A stretch of 64,000 nt of DNA from an uncultured Lachnospiraceae bacterium (GTDB lineage Bacteria > Bacillota > Clostridia > Lachnospirales > Lachnospiraceae): assembly GCA_948794795.1 (NCBI GenBank), contig CAQGLR010000019.1, forward strand, positions 1 through 64,000, read 5' to 3'. Made by a program: the position numbers and the translations under genes. The notes under the pieces were generated by a model. It saw only the letters and a list, made by a program, of their open reading frames with translations, had not been told where the DNA came from and did not search any database. Numbering within the stretch: the stretch's first letter is position 1; every line of letters starts with the position of its first letter. Of the stretch, positions 47,501 to 55,980 are shown one piece after another.

Positions 47501-49442
47501 CATCTGCTGCATATTTTGCTGCAGATTTAAATGCATGTATAATATATTCGTTGCTGTCTTTATAAATCTTGTGGTAGAATGTTTCACCATTGCCATCATA
47601 AACCCTTAAACCGCCTTTTTCACCATCAGACGGGATAATTGCTTCATTTACAACATCCCAGCAATATACAAGCCCAGGATATTTTTTATTTACATGGCCA
47701 AGCACTTTCTGTATATATTCTTCAATTCTTGCATTCATTGCTTCTTTATCCAGAAGATTACCATCTGTATCTTTAAAGAAACACTCTGGTGTCTGTGAAT
47801 GCCAGCAAAGTACATGTCCACGTATATGTATCTGGTCCTTTTCAGCTTTATCCTGGTTATAGTTCCAGAAAACATCAAGTGTAGTATCAGGAATAGTAAA
47901 ATCAAGATTTAAGCTGCCATCATCGTTAATCCCTTTTATAATATAACCAGGCTTCATTTCATTGCCAGCTGTAAAACTGTTAAAATGTTTATATACAAGT
48001 GCCATTTTATTTTCATTATAAAGCTGGTCTGCTGTCAGTTCAGTACCAACCCTGAAATCATAGTCCGGATTTACACTAACAAAATAATCTTTTAATGATG
48101 GGATATCTTTCTCTATTGATAAATCTGCATCATTTTCTTTAATGGAAAGATTGTCCACATAAAATGATTTTGTGCTATTTTCATCTGCAACTTTAAACTC
48201 CGCTTTTTGAAGTTCTCCTGTCCAGTTGGCCATAAAGCTTCCTTTAATCTCTCTCCATTCATCCTTAGAAGCTTTAATTATATTATTTGAAATACCCCAG
48301 TTATCATAAGCTTCTCCACCTATATTACCATTATTACCAATATCACCAGTAGATTGTGTTGTAAGTCCTGCTTTAACTTCTGTTTCTCCATCATATTCAT
48401 CACTAAGCTTAACCCAGCAGCTAAAATAATATTTTGTGTTATTCTTTACTTTGGATTCAATATTCTGGGCAAGTGAATTCCAGGTATCAGTCCTGTTAGT
48501 AACCTTTACACATCCACCAGTTTCATCCTCGCTGTCACCAGCATAGTATTCAAGGTCTCCCCCTGTTGCAAACCATCCTTGTGTATCTGTATTAAAAGAA
48601 GGATTGTCTAAAATATTTGTACCTTTTTCAGGAATAGTTACATCTGGTTTTTCTACGGTTGGTACATCTTCTATAATAGAAAGGTTATCTACATAAAATG
48701 ATTTTGTGCTACTTTCATCTGCAACTTTAAACTCAGCTTTTTGAAGTTCTCCTGTCCAGTTGGCCATAAAGCTTCCTTTAATCTCTCTCCATTCATCCTT
48801 AGAAGCTTTAATTATATTATTTGAAATACCCCAGTTATCATAAGCTTCTCCACCTATATTACCATTATTACCAATATCACCAGTAGATTGTGTTGTAAGT
48901 CCTGCTTTAACTTCTGTTTCTCCATCATATTCATCACTAAGCTTAACCCAGCAGCTAAAATAATATTTTGTGTTATTCTTTACTTTGGATTCAATATTCT
49001 GGGCAAGTGAATTCCAGGTATCAGTCCTGTTAGTAACCTTTACACATCCACCAGTTTCATCCTCGCTGTCACCAGCATAGTATTCAAGGTCTCCCCCTGT
49101 TGCAAACCATCCTTGTGTATCTGTATTAAAAGAAGGATTGTCTAAAATATTTGTACCTTTTTCAGGAATAGTTACATCTGGTTTTTCTACGGTTTCTTTA
49201 ACAAATGAAACATTATCTGCACAACCAGTAACCACTTCTGCCTCATTGTTTTGATACCACCCTGTAATGGCACCATTACTGGCTATATCTCCGGATGAAG
49301 GATTTAATATAAAATTTTTATTTTCCTCTGCTGATGCTTTTACTGCCATTCCTGGTACAGTAAAATTGCCACTTGTTATAACCAATGCACTACATAAGGT
49401 TATACAAAATGGTCTTTTTAATACTTGTTTCCATTTTACCAT
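44547..49442 (-). CDS. Very large secreted endo-1,4-beta-xylanase: CBM22-CBM22-GH10-CBM9-like-CBM9-linker-C-terminal wall region
   Basis: 1631 residues. Signal peptide RPFCITLCSALVITSG, cleavage near VKASA. A short partial CBM-like piece (about 40-80) is followed by two almost identical CBM22 units starting at residues 85 and 263 (period 178). GH10 (about 445-815) has acid/base Glu600 and nucleophile Glu718. Two CBM9 modules reach about 1150, a Pro/Thr linker (VPEVTPAPSSTPVPVQSTTP) about 1155-1215, then 350 residues of beta-rich sequence that I do not recognise and a final Big_2 domain (YKSSDKDVAKVSKNGTIKA). From the GH10 through the CBM9 modules it is a paralogue of the next gene. AGGAGGAG precedes the ATG. 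The tail probably anchors the enzyme at the cell surface. Confidence 0.93.
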   Translation of the reverse strand: MVKWKQVLKRPFCITLCSALVITSGNFTVPGMAVKASAEENKNFILNPSSGDIASNGAITGWYQNNEAEVVTGCADNVSFVKETVEKPDVTIPEKGTNILDNPSFNTDTQGWFATGGDLEYYAGDSEDETGGCVKVTNRTDTWNSLAQNIESKVKNNTKYYFSCWVKLSDEYDGETEVKAGLTTQSTGDIGNNGNIGGEAYDNWGISNNIIKASKDEWREIKGSFMANWTGELQKAEFKVADESSTKSFYVDNLSIIEDVPTVEKPDVTIPEKGTNILDNPSFNTDTQGWFATGGDLEYYAGDSEDETGGCVKVTNRTDTWNSLAQNIESKVKNNTKYYFSCWVKLSDEYDGETEVKAGLTTQSTGDIGNNGNIGGEAYDNWGISNNIIKASKDEWREIKGSFMANWTGELQKAEFKVADENSTKSFYVDNLSIKENDADLSIEKDIPSLKDYFVSVNPDYDFRVGTELTADQLYNENKMALVYKHFNSFTAGNEMKPGYIIKGINDDGSLNLDFTIPDTTLDVFWNYNQDKAEKDQIHIRGHVLCWHSQTPECFFKDTDGNLLDKEAMNARIEEYIQKVLGHVNKKYPGLVYCWDVVNEAIIPSDGEKGGLRVYDGNGETFYHKIYKDSNEYIIHAFKSAAKYAADGVKLFYNDYGETEPTKVKCISALADAINAGGGRIDGIGMQAHYSMESPSAEELYNAITEYDKHVSEVQITELDMLASKSYDGSDAQKEAEQVKQAYRYKEFVDTILKAKDDGANITALVFWGVSDDDSWLVSPEFSDGRHNMPLLFDENLKAKPAYWAIVDPSRLSPNINEADVLESSSKDWSLAAPVKIGTDGKASMKLLWNSGKLYAQVTVKDETDDADDKVTIYLDKNNTKAENIDGVEIITIKRNEAAATVDGYVAEKEIDITGKNANAKLGFDVVVYDAAASVSQCWNDFQMKQDERSKYYGTLILKPFMVITKGSAIIDGKIDSAWNNVPSHNLTVTSNPSVSTTGNVKTMWDEDYLYVLANIQDAVLNNNNPNEWEQDSFEIFVDENNGKTSSYEDDDCQYRISYKNELSFNGKNCNAKNIQSAVNETENGYIVEVKIKFNKVKGVANNLIGIDFQINDADASGKRVASINWYDASGMGYAQPAVFGTAKLVTASTVPTIPPETKKPWPVIVPPYQTATPVPEVTPAPSSTPVPVQSTTPAGTVQPSVTQTPSATQTPGTTTEVIKDNVTGAVTEITTTIENGKTIVIEKVTLPGNIQNIKETVTENVDGLVKTTEKLSSSLVNAVMITNKTSKMDGAIVESDSVIYTGISDINSNYSAKVKIPESFMLNAKKADVDIVDIYIEKPTVDAVKTNQGRKMVVKIAVPSVEGVSVGKVVITKESISGASGGARKLVVKVENAKPLESYTVTIPQSELAKMSGDIDITVNTKKVYDASGSIKKNVEKILAANNVIIDNSYIVSIAGNKTKGGIKVSSPVLASSVKAGDSVYVYCYNKKTGKLEEIANNKRIVLNDGMAGIEGYPGNDYIITDKELSGKNIITLLGSSKVTIKNTSVKKGSSTKINIKLPLQLIAKTGFNKNMSYGKQAAVITYKSSDKDVAKVSKNGTIKAKGKGKTVITVKIKLEDGRTKTVKKKITVK
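48142..49194. repeat. Tandem duplication of a CBM22 module, period 534 bp
   Basis: Copy one (48142-48660) and copy two (48676-49194) within the second xylanase gene are nearly identical over some 500 bp; differences are visible only near the low-coordinate edge (for example at ATTTTC/ACTTTC). Between them lies a 15-bp joint. Such identity on the nucleotide level points to a recent in-frame duplication. Confidence 0.9.
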
Positions 49443-49487
49443 AAAACTCCTCCTGTTATTTTGTTTGCCTGGATTATTTACAATTCT

Positions 49488-49552
49488 ATTATAATTATGT
49501 TTTTTTTAGTTTTGTCATGTTAAATTATAGAAAAAACAGGGGTAAAGTATAG
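49488..49552 (-). promoter_or_regulatory. Promoter and two-half-site operator of the second xylanase gene
   Basis: TTATAGAAAAAACAGG at 49525-49540 and GTATAG at 49547-49552, a 22-bp period. Minus-strand TATAAT at 49493-49488 lies 31 bp from the operator, as at the other two sites. The -35 (ATGACA, spacing 19) is weak. Confidence 0.7.
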
Positions 49553-49579
49553 CAAAACAATAATATGTCTTAAAAAGGA

Positions 49580-49608
49580 TTGAAATTAGAATTATATTCA
49601 GGTAATAT
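49580..49608 (+). promoter_or_regulatory. Candidate promoter of the permease-like gene
   Basis: TTGAAA (49580-49585), 17 bp, TAATAT (49603-49608). The -10 has two mismatches. It diverges from the xylanase operator, which is only about 30 bp away and might affect it. Confidence 0.45.
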
Positions 49609-49685
49609 TATATTTATTTCTGGTATGCCAGCCAATATAACAGCATATAACATCACTTGCAATATTTTTTAAATGAGGTATTAAA

Positions 49686-50516
49686 ATGATATGGCCATTC
49701 CTTACAGTAATCTCTTATAGTATTACAGCCTTTGGTGATAAATATATAGCAGCAAAGCTTAAATGTAATCCAGCAGAATATACATTTATTGTTTCTGCTG
49801 CTACAGTATTATGGCTTTTATTCCTGCTTCCTTTTACAGGATGGTATTTCCAGCTTGGAAGTAAAAGCTTTTTATTACTGTTTTTCCTTATAATCTGGAA
49901 ACTTATAGAACTTTATACCACTTCCATACTTCTTAAATTTATGGAACCATATGAACTTAAAGTATGGCTTGGCATAAATGTTATTTTATCATATTTATAT
50001 AATGTATATAATGGTAAAAACACTTTAAGGGCAGACATACTTATACCTGGGGCATTTTTATTATTTGGAATTTATATTATAATTAAAGATAGTAATAATA
50101 CTAAGAAAAATCTTTTGAAAACTATTCCTGTCTGTATTTTTTACATATTTTCCAAACTTATGTATGGTGTACATATGAAGGAAGCAACAGGTTATGGCAG
50201 CTCTGTAACAATCCTGGTAATTGTACTGTCTGTAACATCAGTTATACAATTACCTAAACTGGATATTAAAAAACTTGTATCAAAAAAAGGATTCCTGGCA
50301 GCTTGTGCTACAAGAATCCCTAATGCTACGGGGCTGCTTACAGAAGCACTTGCTGCTACAGCTAACTTGTATTTTTATGCGCTTATACAGCCTGTACAGC
50401 TGCTTGTATTATTTATAGCTGGTATAGTTAAAGGCAGTGGCATGTCTTCAAATAAAAAGACAGGAAGTATTATATGTATTATATCTGTATGTATTATGAC
50501 TATATTATGTGCATAA
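49686..50516 (+). CDS. EamA/DMT-type membrane transporter-like protein
   Basis: 276 residues with about ten hydrophobic helices in two halves, as in the drug/metabolite transporter superfamily; the first half has ITAFGDKYIAAKL and the second ends ALIQPVQLLVLFIAGIV, which resemble EamA repeats. Substrate unknown. It is the only plus-strand gene in the xylan locus and lies between a xylanase and the GH8 gene, convergent with the latter (45 bp). Export or import of a sugar product is conceivable but nothing in the sequence shows it. Confidence 0.7.
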   Translation: MIWPFLTVISYSITAFGDKYIAAKLKCNPAEYTFIVSAATVLWLLFLLPFTGWYFQLGSKSFLLLFFLIIWKLIELYTTSILLKFMEPYELKVWLGINVILSYLYNVYNGKNTLRADILIPGAFLLFGIYIIIKDSNNTKKNLLKTIPVCIFYIFSKLMYGVHMKEATGYGSSVTILVIVLSVTSVIQLPKLDIKKLVSKKGFLAACATRIPNATGLLTEALAATANLYFYALIQPVQLLVLFIAGIVKGSGMSSNKKTGSIICIISVCIMTILCA

Positions 50517-50561
50517 CAAACATAACAGTATAAACATCCTGGGAAATAGCTAAAAAATCCT

Positions 50562-51701
50562 TTACCATATCCTGTACTGCCCGCTTAATGCCAGCACAGC
50601 AAACATATAAAGACAGTTATCATAATACCTTCTCTCCCCTGTCCTCATTGGCATATTCCAGAATATATGTACCCACTTAAGTGCAGAAATATCACTGCTT
50701 ATTAAAGATGCCTGTGCAACTGTAGCAAGCAGGCCGGCAGGATGCAGTACCTTTTCTTCTGTTTCCCTGCCATCAGTTGTATAAACTATATCAAAACCTT
50801 CTTTATATTTATTATCAAAAAAATGCTGTAATTTTGAAGCTGTACAGCTGCTCCACAATTTATAATTATCATCTTCCATTCCAGGCCATATATTATCAAG
50901 TGCAATATTAGCAATAGTCCTGTAAGCATCACTATAAAACCAGTCATGCCTTCCAAATATTTCCTGTTTTTCATATGGTGTCCCATCAAAATAACTATAT
51001 TCAGGACTTAAGCCTGTTATACTGTCACATGCTTTTTGTAAATATTCCCTGCTTGCTTCTGCTGCCTTTTTCCAGAAACTACTATCCTCTTTACTGCCCC
51101 ATAATGCAAAAAGCCTGTAAAAATGTGGCAGATGGTATGACGGGTCAGTAAAATCACATTCCGGCACAAACCTTATCAAATAATTATCCATATCCCACAT
51201 ATTTCTTCCAATGCCATTATCTTCTTTGTGTATACAAGTATAAAGAAGTTTTTTTGCCTCTTTTGAATAGCAGAAAATTCCCTCGCCATCACCCCACCTG
51301 TGTGAAGCAAATAAGAGTGCCATTGCAAAAAATTCCTCACCATCTGGAGCTGGTGAATCTGCATTTTTCATTCCGTCACATGCAACTGACCATGCAAAAT
51401 AACCAGTATTCCTGCCATAATCTATATACATATAAGTCCTTGCAAATTTCCACAAGAAGTCAAACTCTTTCTTATGGTCTGTCTGCACACACATCATCAT
51501 CCCATAAGACATTCCCTCTGTACGTACATCATGGTTTCCTGTATCCTCAATGTAAGCCATCTCCCTGTCTTCTGTCATATAGAAAAATTTATTTTCACCA
51601 TAAAATATTTCATTAAAACAATTTGAAACCTTCTTTTCTATTTCTTTATGTGAATATCCTGCTTCTGCAAAAATATTTTTATAATTTATATTAGAATACA
51701 T
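50562..51701 (-). CDS. GH8 reducing-end xylose-releasing exo-oligoxylanase
   Basis: 379 residues without signal peptide, so cytoplasmic. RTEGMSYGMM (Glu62, general acid), SPAPDGEEFFAMAL (Asp120) and FYSDAYRT (Asp258, general base region) match the Rex enzymes of GH8, which remove xylose from the reducing end of xylo-oligosaccharides of three or more units. Length agrees with the family. It follows the chemoreceptor gene by 49 bp on the same strand with no clear terminator between, so they may be cotranscribed. It would process oligosaccharides brought in by the ABC importer. Confidence 0.93.
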   Translation of the reverse strand: MYSNINYKNIFAEAGYSHKEIEKKVSNCFNEIFYGENKFFYMTEDREMAYIEDTGNHDVRTEGMSYGMMMCVQTDHKKEFDFLWKFARTYMYIDYGRNTGYFAWSVACDGMKNADSPAPDGEEFFAMALLFASHRWGDGEGIFCYSKEAKKLLYTCIHKEDNGIGRNMWDMDNYLIRFVPECDFTDPSYHLPHFYRLFALWGSKEDSSFWKKAAEASREYLQKACDSITGLSPEYSYFDGTPYEKQEIFGRHDWFYSDAYRTIANIALDNIWPGMEDDNYKLWSSCTASKLQHFFDNKYKEGFDIVYTTDGRETEEKVLHPAGLLATVAQASLISSDISALKWVHIFWNMPMRTGERRYYDNCLYMFAVLALSGQYRIW

Positions 51702-51750
51702 AAAAACAACCTTTCTTTACTTAGGTTTTATAATATAATATCTTCTGGTA

Positions 51751-53796
51751 TTATAATTTAAAGCTTGATACTTGTGATTTTAAACTTTCAGAAAGCTCCA
51801 TTAATAAATGGATTTTTTCATTATATGAATTTATATCCTCTGAAATTGATTCCATTGTTGCACTGGTTTCTTCACAATTTGCAGCATTTTGTTCTGATAT
51901 TGCAGAAAGTTTATCTACAATAATATTTAATGCTTTCTGCTGTTTCTCTATTCTTTCATTGCTGTCATTTATATTATTGCTTACATCTTCAACAGATAAA
52001 ATTTCCATCTTCAAGTTTTCAAACCCTTTAATTGCCAGTTCCAGTTCTTTTTTTTGTTTATCAAGAATATCATTAAGTTTTACAGTCTCTGCTATACTTG
52101 CATCTGAATTATTAACCAGGTCATTTACAAGTTTTTCAATATCCCCGGCACTTTCTGCGCTTCCATCAGCCAGTTTCCTGATTTCATCAGCAACTACTGC
52201 AAAGCCTTTGCCAGCTTCACCTGCCCTCGCTGCCTCTATTGAAGCATTTAATGACAACAGGTTAGTCTGTTCCGTTATATTCTTAATAATATCAACAGCT
52301 TCCTTTATTTTTCCACTCGATACATTTGTTGCCTGTGTTTTTGTAGCAACTTCAGTTATGCCATTTACTGTTTTTCCAGAAATATCTGTTAAATCATTAA
52401 ATATATCTGCCATATTTCTAAACAGGCTTGCCGTTTTAGTTACTGCTGATTCCAGACAGGCTATATTATCTGAATTATGTTTTAATTCATCTGCAATTAA
52501 TTTCATTTGCCTTCCAGCTTCTGCAGTATCTTGTGCCTGGTCTGCAGCACCATTTGCTATTTCTTCTACTGCAGTATTTATATTAGAAACTGCACCATAT
52601 ATTTCTGTAAACCCTTTTAAAAATTCCTGGTTGCTGTTATCAAGTTCTGTTGCTTTCTCTGTCACTCCCGAAACTATATCTTTTAAATTGTCCTGTAAAT
52701 ACTTTACAGAAGTACTTATCTGCCCAATCTCATCACTTCTTTTTATGTATCCACTTATTATGCCATCATCAGATATATACCCCTCTCCAAGTTTATTTAC
52801 TGCTTTATTTATTATAGTTAAAGGTTTTAAAACCAACATAAGGAATACAAATGATAACATAGTTATACCTGCAGCAGCTAATACACAGATAACAATTAAA
52901 GTTGCTTCTATTTTTTGTACAGATGCAAATATTTCAGTTTCTGGAGCTTCCATTATAAATACCCAGCCCTTGCTTTCCATATAATAATATGATGACAGAT
53001 ACTTATTACTTCCAGCTTTGTACCCAATATAGCCACTTTTATTACTGCTATTATCTTTTAGCTTTTTTAATAAATCTTGTATGTAATTCTCTTCTGCAAT
53101 TGCTGCTATTTTTTCTTTGTCATTATTAAAAATATATTCCCCAGTTTTAACATTTATAAGATAAAACTTACTGCTTTCCAAGCCATTTTTAGGAAGCTTG
53201 TTTATTTCTTCAAATAATCCTGTTGTTAATACTGCTCCTCCTACAAATCCCAAAGGCTTGCCATCACTGCCATAACAAGCCCTGTACATTGCTATAACCT
53301 GCTGCTGGCTTGCTGGGGACATAATAATGCCTGTATTATATACACCATCTGCCTTGAGCAGTGAGTCCTGGAGTTGTTTTAATGAATCATCTTTTCTCAT
53401 TACCAGTCCGGGAACAGACGGGTTTGTATGTACAAGTACATTTGAATTCCAGTCACATATATATATCCCTTCAAGATACTTTTTATCAGCACTTAAAGTT
53501 TCTGTATATTTTTGTGCTGCTGCCACAGCTTCCTTATTATCTGGTCCTGATAATAAAGCTGCCACTTCCCCTGCCCTGCTGTATGCTGTAAGAAACTCTT
53601 CTGATGAATATATATAATCTTCTATAATTTTAGCCCTGTCTGTAGATATGGTCTGCATATTATCTGTTGTTATTTTCTTCATATTTGAAGATACAGAAAA
53701 ACTAATAAATAAAAACAGGCATATCATAACTGCTGCCTGCATAACGGCTATATAAACTGCTGCTTTAATACTTATCCTGCTCTTTTTTTTATCCAT
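51751..53796 (-). CDS. Methyl-accepting chemotaxis protein with dCache-type sensor
   Basis: About 681 residues from the ATG at 53796 (GGAGG 7 nt before). A membrane helix ([20 protein letters not shown]) is followed by an extracellular double-Cache domain of about 270 residues ([35 protein letters not shown]), a second helix ([20 protein letters not shown]), a HAMP domain, and a signalling hairpin with [22 protein letters not shown]. It detects a small ligand outside the cell and controls CheA. Its place within the xylan locus suggests chemotaxis to xylan fragments, an inference from context. Confidence 0.9.
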   Translation of the reverse strand: MDKKKSRISIKAAVYIAVMQAAVMICLFLFISFSVSSNMKKITTDNMQTISTDRAKIIEDYIYSSEEFLTAYSRAGEVAALLSGPDNKEAVAAAQKYTETLSADKKYLEGIYICDWNSNVLVHTNPSVPGLVMRKDDSLKQLQDSLLKADGVYNTGIIMSPASQQQVIAMYRACYGSDGKPLGFVGGAVLTTGLFEEINKLPKNGLESSKFYLINVKTGEYIFNNDKEKIAAIAEENYIQDLLKKLKDNSSNKSGYIGYKAGSNKYLSSYYYMESKGWVFIMEAPETEIFASVQKIEATLIVICVLAAAGITMLSFVFLMLVLKPLTIINKAVNKLGEGYISDDGIISGYIKRSDEIGQISTSVKYLQDNLKDIVSGVTEKATELDNSNQEFLKGFTEIYGAVSNINTAVEEIANGAADQAQDTAEAGRQMKLIADELKHNSDNIACLESAVTKTASLFRNMADIFNDLTDISGKTVNGITEVATKTQATNVSSGKIKEAVDIIKNITEQTNLLSLNASIEAARAGEAGKGFAVVADEIRKLADGSAESAGDIEKLVNDLVNNSDASIAETVKLNDILDKQKKELELAIKGFENLKMEILSVEDVSNNINDSNERIEKQQKALNIIVDKLSAISEQNAANCEETSATMESISEDINSYNEKIHLLMELSESLKSQVSSFKL

Positions 53797-53877
53797 ATTA
53801 ATCCTCCATTCCGTCTCTGGCAGCTTGAATATTGGTTTCTGGTAAAACATGCAATTCTTTTCCAAATAATAATAAAA

Positions 53878-53914
53878 GTTATATTCTGGCAATATTCAAC
53901 TGCCAGAATATAAC
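53878..53914 (-). terminator. Terminator of the ABC transporter operon
   Basis: Perfect 14-bp stem GTTATATTCTGGCA (53878-53891) / TGCCAGAATATAAC (53901-53914), 9-nt loop, followed on the minus strand by TTTTATTATTATTT. Confidence 0.82.
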
Positions 53915-53996
53915 CTTGGCTAAAATTTCAAAAATTATAATATCTGCCTGCAGTCCATACCAGTAAAACTATCTGTATTGTCCAGCAGCTTTATTA

Positions 53997-54908
53997 TTAT
54001 TCCTTTACACCACCAAGTGTAAGCCCTGTTACAAAGTATTTCTGTAAAAATGGGTAAATACATATTATAGGGAGCATTGTAATAATAGTTGCAGCTGCCC
54101 TTACAGAAGCTGGTGTTACTGCGCCTACAGCGTTTTTCATTGATTCTGCTGTTGCACCAGTTTGAGTTACTGATGATAAAAGCTTCATCAGTTCATACTG
54201 TAATGTTGTATATTCACCACTCATACGGTTGTAAAGCATTGCATCAAACCATGAATTCCACTGTCCTACTGCTACAAATAATGCAACTGTGGCATAAACA
54301 GGTTTGCATAATGGTGATATGATTTTTATAAAAATTGTTGTATAACCAGCACCATCAAGCTGGGCTGATTCTACAAGGCTGTCTGGAAGCCCGTTCATAT
54401 ATGTACGTATTACAAGCATATTAAATGCACTAATCATACCTGGAACTATATATACCCAGAAAGAATTAGTAAGTCCAAGGTTTTTAAATAATATAAACGT
54501 AGGAATAAGACCGCCATTTACATACATTGTTATAACCCAGAAAAGAGATAACTGTTTACGGAACATAAAACGTGGCCTGCTTACAATAAAAGCTAAAATT
54601 GCATTCATAACCAGTGCTGTCACTGTACCAATTATAGTACGTGCAACTGTAATAAATGCTCCTGTTATAAGATTGTTCTTCTGTAATACTGTTGTATAAT
54701 TCTTGAATGTAAATTTTCTTGGAAGTAAATATATACCACCCTTCAAAGCATCTGTACCATCATTAAGTGATATTGCCAGGGTATTTATTACGGGATATAA
54801 AGTAATAACTACAAAAAGAATCATAAATATTGAATTAAAAACAGTAAATGCTATGTCGGCAGTAGATGATTTTTTTCTGTGTTTATTTTTCTTTTCTATA
54901 TTTTCCAT
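53997..54908 (-). CDS. Carbohydrate ABC transporter permease, LplC/YtcP type
   Basis: About 303 residues with six membrane helices. The EAA loop reads ESAQLDGAGYTTIFIKIISP, and the protein ends VTGLTLGGVKE, as in YtcP-like permeases. It pairs with the permease gene 14 bp upstream to form the channel for oligosaccharides. The ATG at 54908 is preferred to a TTG at 54914, which lies too close to the GGAGG. No ATPase gene is in the window; in this class a shared MsmX-like ATPase encoded elsewhere usually serves. Confidence 0.93.
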   Translation of the reverse strand: MENIEKKNKHRKKSSTADIAFTVFNSIFMILFVVITLYPVINTLAISLNDGTDALKGGIYLLPRKFTFKNYTTVLQKNNLITGAFITVARTIIGTVTALVMNAILAFIVSRPRFMFRKQLSLFWVITMYVNGGLIPTFILFKNLGLTNSFWVYIVPGMISAFNMLVIRTYMNGLPDSLVESAQLDGAGYTTIFIKIISPLCKPVYATVALFVAVGQWNSWFDAMLYNRMSGEYTTLQYELMKLLSSVTQTGATAESMKNAVGAVTPASVRAAATIITMLPIICIYPFLQKYFVTGLTLGGVKE

Positions 54909-54922
54909 AGACAATCCCTCCT

Positions 54923-55876
54923 TTAATACAGCCTTTCTTCACCACTGCGCTTTGCAATCTGGTTTGCAATAACAATTAACAGGATACTTACAACACTCTT
55001 GAATATACCAGCTGCAGTACCTATAGCATAATCACCCTGGCTTATGCCCCATTTCAGTACATAAATATCTATTGTTTCTGATACACTCTTTACAAGCCCG
55101 TTACCAAGCAGGTATTGGATTTCAAATCCTGCATTAAGTATATTACCAACATTCATAAGTAGCAGGATAATTATAGTAGGCTTAATTCCTGGAAGGGTTA
55201 CATGCATAATCTTTGCCAGCCTTCCGGCACCATCTATAGATGCTGCTTCATACAATGAAGGGTCAATAGATGTTATTGCTGACAGGTAAATAATTGCATT
55301 CCATCCTGTTTCTTTCCATACATTGGCAAATGCTACTATTGGCCAGAAGTATGAAGTATGTGCAAAGAAATCAACTGAATGTTCTGTTAAATGGAAATTT
55401 TTTAAAAGTTCATTTACTATACCTGTACCACTTAATGCATCATGTAAAATACCAGTAACTATAATCCATGAAAGAAAGTGTGGCAGGTAAGATACTGTCT
55501 GGATTACCTTCTTGGTGCGTCTCTGCCTTATTTCATTTAACAGTATTGCAAATAAAATTGCCATTACAAATGTTACTACCAGGTTAATCAATCCCATCGC
55601 CAGCGTATTTCTTATTACCCTGATAAAAGTTGAATCTGAAAAAAGCCGTTTAAATTTATCAAGCCCCACAAACTCTGAATGTAACAAACCCTTTACAGGT
55701 TTATAATTCTGGAATGCCATAAGCCATCCGCCTAAAGGCAGGTAATAAAAGATAATCCCATATATAACTATAACTGCAGACCAGAATAAAAGAACTTTCT
55801 GCTGTTTTACTTCTTTCCAGGTGATTTTAACTTTCATTTCAGTTTCAGCCTGTTTCTTCTTTTTCTTAGCAGACAT
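54923..55876 (-). CDS. Carbohydrate ABC transporter permease, LplB type
   Basis: 317 residues, six membrane helices after a basic N-terminus (SAKKKKKQ). The opening YLPLGGWLMAFQNYKP and the EAA loop EAASIDGAGRLAKIMHVTLP are characteristic of LplB/YteP-type permeases for oligosaccharides of plant polymers. AGGAGGGAGG precedes the ATG. It is separated from the binding-protein gene by a stable hairpin. Confidence 0.93.
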   Translation of the reverse strand: MSAKKKKKQAETEMKVKITWKEVKQQKVLLFWSAVIVIYGIIFYYLPLGGWLMAFQNYKPVKGLLHSEFVGLDKFKRLFSDSTFIRVIRNTLAMGLINLVVTFVMAILFAILLNEIRQRRTKKVIQTVSYLPHFLSWIIVTGILHDALSGTGIVNELLKNFHLTEHSVDFFAHTSYFWPIVAFANVWKETGWNAIIYLSAITSIDPSLYEAASIDGAGRLAKIMHVTLPGIKPTIIILLLMNVGNILNAGFEIQYLLGNGLVKSVSETIDIYVLKWGISQGDYAIGTAAGIFKSVVSILLIVIANQIAKRSGEERLY

Positions 55877-55922
55877 ATTTAACCTCCCTCCTGCGCCGCT
55901 TCCTGCGCATTATACAGTCTGC

Positions 55923-55955
55923 GGCAGGCATACGGCTACAGCCGTTATGCCTGCC
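55923..55955 (-). terminator. Strong intercistronic hairpin between binding protein and permease genes
   Basis: GGCAGGCAT-ACGGCT pairs with AGCCGT-ATGCCTGCC around a 2-nt loop, with one bulged base: 15 GC-rich pairs. No U-tract follows, so it more likely protects the binding-protein mRNA end or attenuates read-through than fully terminates. Confidence 0.65.
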
Positions 55956-55980
55956 ATGCATCTTATTTTATGGATTTATT

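Noticed and set aside
41086..49442. Assembly duplication of the two xylanase genes
   Set aside because: The paralogues differ throughout at DNA and protein level and have different tails, so they are true separate genes; only the CBM22 pair is nearly identical.
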